From: Anaeromyxobacter_A sp035538735
Lineage (GTDB): Bacteria; Myxococcota; Myxococcia; Myxococcales; Anaeromyxobacteraceae
Direction: 5' to 3'
NCBI GenBank assembly: GCA_035538735.1
Contig: DATLJU010000105.1
Span: 1 to 5,711, forward strand
Length of the DNA stretch: 5,711 bases
Both the position numbers and the translations under genes were made by a program. Below are positions 1 through 5,583 of the stretch, piece after piece; position 1 is the stretch's first letter; the number at the start of each line of letters is the position of its first letter. The notes beneath the pieces are model-generated. The model was not told the DNA's origin. It saw only the letters and a list, made by a program, of their open reading frames with translations, and did not search any database.

Positions 1-152
1 TCGAACGGCACCGCGTGCACCCGCTCCCCCGGCGCGACCTCGAGCAACTCGCGCGCCTCCGCGGGCAGCACCGCGTCCTCGCCCTCGATACGGAGCCGCG
101 TGCGGACGGCGCGGAAGCGGACCTTCCCCCTGGGCCGCTCGGGTTCAGCGAT
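1..152 (-). CDS. Partial open frame of unknown function; start unclear, AbrB-like hairpin possible
   Basis: Immediately after the stop of the PaaK-like gene, the same frame is open to the left edge and looks coding. Third positions are strongly G/C and the peptide is well balanced in charge (GKVRFRAVRTRLRIEGED, then AVLPAEARELLEVAPGERV), while the other two frames give Cys/Ser/Arg-rich nonsense. No ATG, GTG or TTG occurs in frame until GTG 71-69, in the middle of the good-looking peptide. A GTG at 156-154 overlaps the upstream stop as GTGA, a common coupling arrangement, but its frame meets TGA at 147-145 after three codons; removing one base between the two would join it to the open frame. 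The LPAEARELLEVAPGERV pattern resembles the IPKEVRELLGIKPGDKV hairpin of AbrB/SpoVT or MazE DNA-binding domains. That is a motif resemblance only. I do not recognise the gene. Confidence 0.4.
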   Translation of the reverse strand, partial: MAEPERPRGKVRFRAVRTRLRIEGEDAVLPAEARELLEVAPGERVHAVPF

Positions 153-1430
153 TCACTTCCAGACGCGCCGATCGTCGATCCGCTTCGCCCCCTCCGCGAG
201 CTTGCCCGGCGGGACGAACCGGACCTCGCTCCGCACCTTGACCGCCTCGCGCACGGCCTCCGCGATCCGCGACGCCAGCCCCGCCTCGTCGGCGGTGGGC
301 GCGCCGAGCTCGATGTCGCAGGCGAGGTGGTCCTGGTGCAGCTCGCGCGTGACGATGGCCTGGAAGCGCTTCACCTCGGGGAACTTCTGCATCACGGCCG
401 CCAGCTCGCCGCCGCGCACGAACATCCCCTTCACCTTGACCGCGTCACCGATCCGGCCCAGCAGGCCGGCCAGCTTGGGCGCGGTGCGACCGCAGGGGCA
501 AGGCGCCTCCGGCGCGAGCGCCGCCAGGTCGCCCGTCCCGAAGCGGACGAGCGGATAGGCGCGATCGAAGAGGGTCGCGACCACCTCGCCCGGCTGGCCC
601 GGCGCGGCCGCGCGGCCCGTCTCCAGGTCGAGCACCTCCACCAGGCACTCGGGGTGGAGGTGCCAGCCACCCTTCTCCGGGCACTCGTAGGCGAGGCAGC
701 CCAGGTCGGCGGTGCCGTAGCCCTGCAGCACGCGCACCCCGAAGTCGCCCTCCAGCTCGGAGCGGAGCGACTCCGGCAGCATCTCCGCCAACACGAAGGC
801 GGTCTCGAAGCGGAGCGGCGTCCCGAGCTCGCGCGCCTTGCCGAGCAGGACGCGCAGGAAGCTCGGCGTCCCGAGGTAGGCGGTGGCGCCGAGGTGGGCC
901 GCCACCTTGACCTGCAGCTCCGTCTGGCCGACGCCGGCCGGGATGACGACGCAGCCGAGCGCGCGCGCCGCCGCGTCGAGCATGAAGCCGAGCGGCGTCA
1001 GGTGGTACGACGCGGCGCAGTGCGCCAGCTCGCCGGCGCGAAACCCGGCCGCGGCGAGCGCGTGCCGGAAGCGCCAGAAGTCCTCGCCCGGGCCCTGGGG
1101 GTCGTAGATCGGTCCGGGAGACATGAAGACGCGGGCGAGCTGGCCCACCTCGACCCCGAGCAGCTCGCCGAAGGGCGGACGATCGGCCTGCAGCGCGGGC
1201 AGGGTGTCCTTCCGGAGCGCCGGCAGCCTCGCGAGGTCGCCCGGTCCGCGCAGTTCGCCGGCGGCGAGGTTCGCCTCGGCGAGACGCCGGCGGAACGCAG
1301 CCGAGGACGCGGAGGCGTGCGTCACGGTCACCTGGATCCGCTCGGACAGGTAAGCCTCGCGCGCGGCGGGCGACTGCTGCTCGAGCGCGGGGTCGAGGAT
1401 GCGGGAGGGGCGCAGAGTCGGCGAGGTCAC
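153..1430 (-). CDS. Phenylacetate-CoA-ligase-like protein (adenylate-forming fold, degenerate ATP loop)
   Basis: A 425-residue protein resembling phenylacetate-CoA ligase (PaaK; CapF/AMP-binding superfamily), which normally joins an aryl acid to CoA through an acyl-AMP. Visible landmarks are VLQGYGTADLG at 234-244 (the YGxxE-like motif, with Asp242 at the usual Glu), LVRFGTGDL at 294-302 with the ribose-contacting Asp301, CPCGRT at 311-316, LGRIGDAVKVKG at 324-335 (hinge and start of the C-terminal domain) and GAKRIDDR at 414-421, where Lys416 is the best candidate for the adenylation lysine. The expected SSGTTGKP-type phosphate loop is absent; the aligned stretch near 102-115 reads FMSPGPIYDPQGPG. 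The start is GTG 1430, the only initiator near the expected N-terminus, with a G-rich site upstream. It is last in the liv operon, so it probably acts on the imported acid, but catalysis is uncertain given the altered loop. The paaK symbol is withheld for that reason. Confidence 0.85.
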   Translation of the reverse strand: MTSPTLRPSRILDPALEQQSPAAREAYLSERIQVTVTHASASSAAFRRRLAEANLAAGELRGPGDLARLPALRKDTLPALQADRPPFGELLGVEVGQLARVFMSPGPIYDPQGPGEDFWRFRHALAAAGFRAGELAHCAASYHLTPLGFMLDAAARALGCVVIPAGVGQTELQVKVAAHLGATAYLGTPSFLRVLLGKARELGTPLRFETAFVLAEMLPESLRSELEGDFGVRVLQGYGTADLGCLAYECPEKGGWHLHPECLVEVLDLETGRAAAPGQPGEVVATLFDRAYPLVRFGTGDLAALAPEAPCPCGRTAPKLAGLLGRIGDAVKVKGMFVRGGELAAVMQKFPEVKRFQAIVTRELHQDHLACDIELGAPTADEAGLASRIAEAVREAVKVRSEVRFVPPGKLAEGAKRIDDRRVWK

Positions 1431-1438
1431 GGGTGCGG

Positions 1439-1447
1439 CCCCCTCTC
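1439..1447 (-). promoter_or_regulatory. Likely ribosome binding region of the PaaK-like gene, inside a repeat copy
   Basis: The minus strand reads GAGAGGGGG at 1447-1439, ending 8 bases before the GTG start at 1430. It is the only purine-rich stretch in range and is only a modest match to the anti-Shine-Dalgarno sequence (GAGG core). It belongs to the third copy of the GGGGAGAGGG repeat core, so its availability may depend on how the upstream C-rich arms fold. Confidence 0.45.
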
Positions 1448-1452
1448 CCCAG

Positions 1453-1477
1453 CCCTCTCCCCCGGTGGGGGAGAGGG
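1453..1477. repeat. Perfect 11-bp inverted repeat upstream of the PaaK-like gene
   Basis: CCCTCTCCCCC at 1453-1463 is the exact reverse complement of GGGGGAGAGGG at 1467-1477, with a 3-base centre (GGT). A further CCCTCTCCCC copy lies at 1441-1450, in direct orientation 12 bases away from the left arm. The second inverted repeat (1501-1530) shares the same core, so both appear to be members of one dispersed repeat family. No T-run follows in the transcribed direction, which argues against an intrinsic terminator. Confidence 0.75.
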
Positions 1478-1500
1478 TCGAGGGCTCATTGCGTTGCGTC

Positions 1501-1530
1501 TCCCTCGCCCCGCGAAAGCGGGGAGAGGGG
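1501..1530. repeat. Inverted repeat with a four-base loop, downstream of livF
   Basis: CCCTCGCCCCGC at 1502-1513 pairs with GCGGGGAGAGGG at 1518-1529 over 11 of 12 positions; the one mismatch is G1507 against A1524. The loop is GAAA on the plus strand and TTTC on the transcribed minus strand. It starts 15 bases after the livF stop in transcription order and shares the CCCTC-CCCC/GGGGAGAGGG core with the repeat at 1453-1477. It probably forms an RNA stem in the livF to PaaK-like spacer. Confidence 0.7.
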
Positions 1531-1545
1531 CGCGGACCACGTCGC

Positions 1546-2340
1546 TCACGAGATCCACCTCTTCCGCCGGCGATACGACTTGAGGTTCTTGAAGCTCCGC
1601 CGCTCGCCGCCGGCGCCGCCGCCCAGGTAGAACTCCTTCACGTCCTCGTTCTGGACGAGCTTCTCGGGCTCGCCGTCGAGCACGATCCGGCCGCCCTCCA
1701 TCACGTAGCCGTGGTGCGCCACGGCGAGCGCGACGCGGGCGTTCTGCTCCACCACGAGGAACGTGGTCCCCTCCTCGGCGTTGATGCGGGAGATGATCCG
1801 GAAGATCTCCGAGACGAGCAGCGGGGCGAGCCCGAGGGACGGCTCGTCGAGGAGGATGAGGCGCGGGCGGGCCATGAGCGCCCGTCCGATGGCGACCATC
1901 TGCTGCTCGCCGCCGGAGAGGTAGCCGGCGAGCTTCTTCCGCCGCTCCTTCAGGCGCGGGAAGTAGTCGAAGCAGAGGTCGTGGTCCCGGCGCAGCCCGG
2001 CGCGGTCGCGCCGGGTGTAGCCGCCCATGACGAGGTTCTCGTCGACGGTCAGGTCCTCGAACACGCGCCGCCCCTCCATGACCTGGAAGATGCCGCGCCG
2101 GACCACGTCCTCCGGTGAGAGCCGATCGATGCGCTCCCCGTCGAGCTCGATCGCGCCGTCGGTCACCTCGCCGTCCTCGGCCTCGAGGAGGCCCGAGATG
2201 GCCTTCAAGGTGGTCGACTTCCCGGCGCCGTTCGAACCGAGGAGCGCCACGATCTTGCCCTTCGGGACGTGCAGGGAGAGGCCCTTCAGGACCAGGATCA
2301 CGTCGTCGTAGATGACCTCGACGTTCTTCAGGGTCAGCAT
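1546..2340 (-). CDS. livF: ABC transporter ATP-binding protein LivF
   Basis: A 264-residue ATPase that binds the cytoplasmic face of LivHM and hydrolyses ATP to drive uptake. All core ABC motifs are intact: Walker A GSNGAGKST at 35-43, the Q-loop glutamine at 86 in GIFQVMEGRRVF, the signature LSGGEQQ at 141-147, Walker B LILLDEP at 161-167 with catalytic Glu166, and the D-loop SLGLAP at 168-173. The switch region reads VVEQN (196-200), with Gln where many ABC ATPases have His; this is normal for LivF-type subunits. The VMEGRRVF segment and a length near 240-265 fit LivF better than LivG. After the standard domain there is a strongly basic tail of about 20 residues (KNLKSYRRRKRWIS at the end), which I recall from relatives of this subfamily but not from the E. 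coli amino-acid transporter. It follows livK after a 93-base spacer with hairpins. Confidence 0.95.
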   Translation of the reverse strand: MLTLKNVEVIYDDVILVLKGLSLHVPKGKIVALLGSNGAGKSTTLKAISGLLEAEDGEVTDGAIELDGERIDRLSPEDVVRRGIFQVMEGRRVFEDLTVDENLVMGGYTRRDRAGLRRDHDLCFDYFPRLKERRKKLAGYLSGGEQQMVAIGRALMARPRLILLDEPSLGLAPLLVSEIFRIISRINAEEGTTFLVVEQNARVALAVAHHGYVMEGGRIVLDGEPEKLVQNEDVKEFYLGGGAGGERRSFKNLKSYRRRKRWIS

Positions 2341-2345
2341 CAGGG

Positions 2346-2350
2346 CTCCC
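2346..2350 (-). promoter_or_regulatory. Ribosome binding site of livF, decides the start
   Basis: The minus strand reads GGGAG at 2350-2346, five bases before ATG 2340. This fixes the livF start there rather than at an in-frame upstream codon near 2373, whose extension would add eleven residues (beginning SPAERDTG) that are not typical of the family and would overlap the hairpin repeats. Confidence 0.65.
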
Positions 2351-2361
2351 GTGTCACGTTC

Positions 2362-2417
2362 GGCGGGGGACAAGCCCCCGCCCTACGACATCTCCGTAGG
2401 GAGGGGGCTGGCGCCCC
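2362..2417. repeat. Cluster of three adjacent inverted repeats between livK and livF
   Basis: Three hairpins sit head to tail in the 93-base spacer. The first pairs 2362-2369 with 2375-2382 (GGCGGGGG/CCCCCGCC, 8 bp, 5-base loop). The second pairs 2381-2387 with 2395-2401 (CCCTACG/CGTAGGG, 7 bp, 7-base loop) and shares two bases with the first. The third pairs 2404-2408 with 2413-2417 (GGGGC/GCCCC). The GTAGGG plus GC-rich-stem pattern looks like the short intergenic palindromic repeats dispersed in many high-GC genomes. No T-run follows on the minus strand, so this is not a classical intrinsic terminator. It could stabilise the 3' end of the livHMK message or lower read-through into livF (inference). 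Confidence 0.7.
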
Positions 2418-2433
2418 ACCGCCGCGCGTCTCT

Positions 2434-3612
2434 TCAGATCCCCAGCCACTCCGCCTTGCGCGGCTGCTCGACGTCCTTCAGGCGCACGAGCTTGCCGCCC
2501 TGGACCTGGTACAGGTCGACCTTGGTCGTCGGGCGGTGATCCAGCGGCGTGTAGGTGACGGGCTCGGCGAGGCCGCCCAGGTCGAAGTCCTTGAGCGTCT
2601 CGAGCGCGGCCTTGATGCCTTCGCCGTTGAGCTGGCCGGCCTTGTCGGCCCGCTTGAGGCCCTCCGTCCACGTCATCACGTACGACCAGCCGCGCACGTA
2701 GTTCGTGTCGTGGGTGTCGTTCGGGTGGTTCTTCTGGTGAAACTCGACCACCTTGGCCATCCCGGGCACGTTCTCACCGAAGGGCGGGTTCAGCATTCCC
2801 CCGACCACGCCTTCCGCAGCGTCCTTCGCCACCGCGATGAGGTTCTCCCCCAGGCCCCAGGTGTTCGTGCCCCACTTCACGTTGAGCCCGAGCTTCTTGG
2901 CGTCGCGCAGCACGATCGAGGTGTTCGTCACGGTGACCTGCGTGAACCCGTAGTCGGCGCCCTTCTGCTTGATGTCGAGGAGCTGGCTCGTCGCGTCCTG
3001 CACGATGCCGGGCAGGATCTCCTCGGCCACGAGGTCGAGCCCGATCTCCTTGCAGTAGCGCCGGCCCGCCTCGATGGGCGACTTGCCGTAGGCGTTGTCG
3101 CCGTAGAAGAAGGCGACCCGCGGGTTGCGGCTCTTGTCCTTCCAGTCCTGCTTCACCCAGGCGAGCCAGGAGCGCAGCACGTCGGAGTAGGAGGCGCCGA
3201 CGAAGAAGTTGTAGGGCGTCTTCTTCGGATCGGTGAGGTGCGCCGAGAACGAAGCGGAGAAGTAAGGGATCTTGTCGCGGCTGACGGTGTCCTTGAGCGC
3301 CTCGGTGTCGCCGGTGCCCCAGCCGTTGATCATGACGACCTTCTCGGTCCCGGTGAGCCGCTTGTACGTCGCGTTCGCCTCCGGGATCTTGTACCCGTAG
3401 TCCGAGTCGATGAGCCGGATCTTCTTGCCGTTGATGCCGCCGTTGGCGTTCACCCACGCCACGGCGTCGCGCACGCCCTGGCCGTAGGGCTTGCCGACGT
3501 CGGCGGTGATGCCGGTGAGATCGAAGATGCCGCCGACCTTGATCTCCTGCCCCAGGCCGGCGACCGGAAGGAGGAACAGCGCGAGCATCGGGAAGAGCCG
3601 CCGTCGCGTCAT
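2434..3612 (-). CDS. livK: Periplasmic solute-binding protein of the Liv-type ABC importer
   Basis: A 392-residue type I periplasmic binding protein (Peripla_BP_6/LivK family). It captures the substrate outside the inner membrane and delivers it to LivHM. A signal peptide is evident: basic MTRRR, a hydrophobic core to about residue 19, and likely signal peptidase I cleavage near GLG/QE at 21-22. There is no lipobox cysteine, so it should be soluble. The mature domain opens with the family strand IKVGGIFDLTG (24-34) and continues with AVAWVNANGGINGKKI (50-65), a segment typical of LivK/LivJ. Other landmarks are INGWGTGDTEAL (95-106), PYFSASFS (116-123) and FFYGDNAYGKS (168-178). ATG 3612 has GGAG six bases upstream and lies 11 bases after the livM stop. 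Ligand specificity cannot be read directly; linkage to a CoA-ligase-like gene suggests an aromatic or other carboxylic acid as an alternative to a branched-chain amino acid. The gene symbol denotes family, not proven substrate. Confidence 0.92.
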   Translation of the reverse strand: MTRRRLFPMLALFLLPVAGLGQEIKVGGIFDLTGITADVGKPYGQGVRDAVAWVNANGGINGKKIRLIDSDYGYKIPEANATYKRLTGTEKVVMINGWGTGDTEALKDTVSRDKIPYFSASFSAHLTDPKKTPYNFFVGASYSDVLRSWLAWVKQDWKDKSRNPRVAFFYGDNAYGKSPIEAGRRYCKEIGLDLVAEEILPGIVQDATSQLLDIKQKGADYGFTQVTVTNTSIVLRDAKKLGLNVKWGTNTWGLGENLIAVAKDAAEGVVGGMLNPPFGENVPGMAKVVEFHQKNHPNDTHDTNYVRGWSYVMTWTEGLKRADKAGQLNGEGIKAALETLKDFDLGGLAEPVTYTPLDHRPTTKVDLYQVQGGKLVRLKDVEQPRKAEWLGI

Positions 3613-3623
3613 GTCTTTCTCCG

Positions 3624-4667
3624 TCAGTACGAGAATGGGTACAGCTTCCAGTACGTCTTGATGAGCCGCCACCGGGCGGCCAGGCCGTCCGGCTCGAAGA
3701 TGAGGAAGAGCACGATGACGAGCCCGAAGACGCCCGTCTTGAGCGGTGCGAAGAGCGTGGTGAGGTGCGGGAAGTAGCCGGCCAGCTCGCTCGTGGCGAT
3801 TCGGAGCAGCTCCGGCAGGAGCGTCATGAAGACGGCGCCGAAGAGCGCGCCCTGCACGCTGCCCAGCCCGCCGATGATGACCATGGCGAGCTGGTCGATG
3901 GCGAGAGAGATGGGGAAGTTTTCGGGGCTGATGATGTGCGCCTGGTAGGCGGTGAGCGAGCCCGCCACGCCCACGTAGAACGACGAGACGCCGAAGGCGA
4001 GCAGCTTGTAGCGGAAGACGCGGACCCCCATCACCTCCGCCGAGATGTCCTGGTCGCGGATGGCGACGAACGCCTTGCCGACCCGCGTCCGGAACAGGTT
4101 GCGGGCGAAGAGCGTCAGGAACGCCGCCAGCGGAATGCACAGGTAGAAGAGGTGCGCGTCGTCGGCGAGCTCATACGGCCCGAGCTTCGCCGGCGGGATG
4201 GAGATACCGTTCACGCCGCCCGTCATCGCGTCCCAGTGCGAGGCGGTGAACTCGACGATGAAGTGCGCCGCCAGGGTGGCCATGGCGAGGTAGAGGCCCT
4301 TGAGGCGCAGGGACGGGATGCCGAACACCATCCCAGCCGCGGCGGCGACGAGGCCGGCGAGGGGGATGGTCATGGGGAACGGCAGGCCGAGCTTGCCCGC
4401 CATGGCGGCGGTGGCGTAGGCGCCCACCGCCATGAAGGCAGCGTTGCCGAGGGAGATCTGGCCGGTGAAGCCGGTCAGGATGTTGAGGCCGAGCGCCGCG
4501 ATGGCGGCGATGGCGATCCGGTTCACGACGTCGAGCCAGTAGCTCGAGGCGAACGCCGGCACCGCCAGCAGCGCCACCAGGAAGCCGATGGTCAGCCAGC
4601 GCGAGACCGGGGTCTCGAAGATGGCCATGTCGGCCGCGTAGCTCGTCTTGAAGTCGCCGCAGCGCAT
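3624..4667 (-). CDS. livM: Branched-chain-amino-acid-type ABC transporter permease LivM
   Basis: A 347-residue second permease of the importer, partner of LivH in the inner membrane. After a short cytoplasmic N-terminus (MRCGDFKTSYAAD), a first helix spans about 24-42. The LivM hallmark GFTGQISLGNAAF is at 66-78, and the LRLKGLYLAMATLA segment is at 120-133. The ATPase-contact loop GKAFVAIRDQDISAEVMG is at 197-214, IIGGLGSVQGALFGA at 264-278, and IFEPDGLAARW at 323-333. The protein ends in an aromatic, basic tail (KTYWKLYPFSY). I chose ATG 4667 because GAGAGAG lies just upstream (4679-4673) and because, as I recall, an FKTSYAAD-type N-terminus recurs in relatives of this subfamily. A later ATG at 4628 would give 334 residues and has a poorer ribosome binding site. 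The stop is 11 bases before livK. The open frame extends far upstream of 4667, but that part is the shadow of livH and is not protein-like. Confidence 0.95.
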   Translation of the reverse strand: MRCGDFKTSYAADMAIFETPVSRWLTIGFLVALLAVPAFASSYWLDVVNRIAIAAIAALGLNILTGFTGQISLGNAAFMAVGAYATAAMAGKLGLPFPMTIPLAGLVAAAAGMVFGIPSLRLKGLYLAMATLAAHFIVEFTASHWDAMTGGVNGISIPPAKLGPYELADDAHLFYLCIPLAAFLTLFARNLFRTRVGKAFVAIRDQDISAEVMGVRVFRYKLLAFGVSSFYVGVAGSLTAYQAHIISPENFPISLAIDQLAMVIIGGLGSVQGALFGAVFMTLLPELLRIATSELAGYFPHLTTLFAPLKTGVFGLVIVLFLIFEPDGLAARWRLIKTYWKLYPFSY

Positions 4668-4687
4668 GGAGGCTCTCTCGGACCCGC

Positions 4688-5578
4688 TCAGACCCGCTCG
4701 ATCTTGACCTTCCCGAACAGCCCGTACGGCTTCACCATCAGGATGAGGACCAGCGCCACGAACGGCGCCACCTCCTTCACGCCGCCGCCGAAGACCGGGT
4801 CGAGGTAGCCGCCCGACAGGTTCTCCAGGATGCCGATGGAGATGCCGCCCAGGATCGCCCCGAGCACGCTGTCGAGGCCGCCCAGGATGACGACCGGGAC
4901 CACCTTCAGCCCGAACACCGCCAGCGAGCCGTCCACGCCGCCCCGCACCGCGCCGAGCAGGATGCCCCCGATGGCGGAGACCACCGCCGCGATGCTCCAC
5001 GACAGCGCGAAGATGCGCCGCACCGAGATCCCCATCGACAGCGCCACCTGCTGCGAGAAGGCCGTGGCGCGCATGGCGATGCCCGGGCGGGAGTACTTGA
5101 AGAAGAGCCCGAACGCGACGAGCAGCACCGCCACCGACCCCACGCTCCACAGGTAGCCCTGTGAGATCGGGAAGGGGCCGAGGTGGATGGGCTCGGTGGG
5201 GAACACCTGCGGGAAGGGCCGGGTGTCGGTGCCCCAGATGCCCTGGACGATGGCGCGCAGCACCGCGGAGAGCCCGAGGGTGAGCATGATCACGGAGATG
5301 ACCGGCTCGCCGATCATCGGCCGCAGCGCGACGCGCTCGAGGAGCAGGCCCAGCGCGACGGAGAAGGCGAGCGTGAGCAGGAAGGCGGCCCAGAACGGCA
5401 CCGGCGCCGACGAGAGCATGACGCCGAGGCACACGTAGGCGCCCAGCATGAGGAACTCGCCCTGCGCGAAGTTGAGGATCGACGACGACTTGTAGATGAC
5501 GACGAACCCGAGCGCGACGAGGGCGTAGATCGAGCCGACGACGATCCCGTTCACGACGAGCTGGAGGAAGAAGTCCAT
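4688..5578 (-). CDS. livH: Branched-chain-amino-acid-type ABC transporter permease LivH
   Basis: A 296-residue inner-membrane permease of the HAAT importer family, the usual length for LivH. It would form half of the transmembrane channel with LivM. The N-terminus shows the family pattern: a first membrane helix around residues 5-29 (NGIVVGSIYALVALGF), then the conserved LNFAQGEF segment at 35-42. Further hydrophobic helices lie near 44-57, 61-81, 94-113, 143-160, 191-210, 223-249 and 269-283. The cytoplasmic loop around 164-190 (SRPGIAMRATA, then ALSMGIS) is where the ATPase docks in this family, and the ILGGLDSVLGAILGG motif lies at 231-245. The C-terminus (KPYGLFGK) also matches the family. 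I chose ATG 5578 over TTG 5587 because of ribosome-binding-site spacing. LivM follows after 20 bases. Family assignment is firm. The substrate cannot be read from a permease; the linked CoA-ligase-like gene hints at an organic acid. Confidence 0.95.
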   Translation of the reverse strand: MDFFLQLVVNGIVVGSIYALVALGFVVIYKSSSILNFAQGEFLMLGAYVCLGVMLSSAPVPFWAAFLLTLAFSVALGLLLERVALRPMIGEPVISVIMLTLGLSAVLRAIVQGIWGTDTRPFPQVFPTEPIHLGPFPISQGYLWSVGSVAVLLVAFGLFFKYSRPGIAMRATAFSQQVALSMGISVRRIFALSWSIAAVVSAIGGILLGAVRGGVDGSLAVFGLKVVPVVILGGLDSVLGAILGGISIGILENLSGGYLDPVFGGGVKEVAPFVALVLILMVKPYGLFGKVKIERV

Positions 5579-5583
5579 TCGGT

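Noticed and set aside
15..1583. Long plus-strand open frame of 522 codons
   Set aside because: It lies antisense to the PaaK-like gene, runs through the hairpin spacer, and its product is a low-complexity mix of Arg, Ala, Gly, Glu and His typical of antisense frames in GC-rich DNA. The minus-strand gene has clear family motifs.
1399..2118. Plus-strand open frame of 239 codons opposite livF
   Set aside because: It begins within the opposite end of the PaaK-like gene and passes through both hairpins; its composition is that of an antisense shadow of the ATPase gene.
2350..2358. Short palindrome CGTGTCACG just upstream of livF
   Set aside because: Only four base pairs around one central base and no second copy nearby; too short to call an operator.
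2362..2382. Possible intrinsic terminator after livK
   Set aside because: The stem is strong but no T-run follows on the minus strand, and livF belongs to the same transporter, so full termination here is unlikely.
2269..3777. Long plus-strand open frame of 502 codons
   Set aside because: It is antisense to livK and crosses the livF start, the hairpin spacer and the livK/livM boundary. No recognisable domain or ribosome binding site is visible.
3613..4140. Upstream extension of the livK frame into livM
   Set aside because: The signal peptide begins precisely at ATG 3612 with a good ribosome binding site; the extension would bury it behind a non-protein-like stretch.
3765..4808. Plus-strand open frame of 347 codons opposite livM
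   Set aside because: The product is rich in Glu, Arg, His and Gly with no hydrophobic core, as expected from the complement of a membrane-protein gene.
4668..5432. Upstream extension of the livM frame into livH
   Set aside because: The extension is an out-of-frame reading of livH, rich in Arg, Gly and Pro. Family N-terminus and ribosome binding site place the start at 4667.
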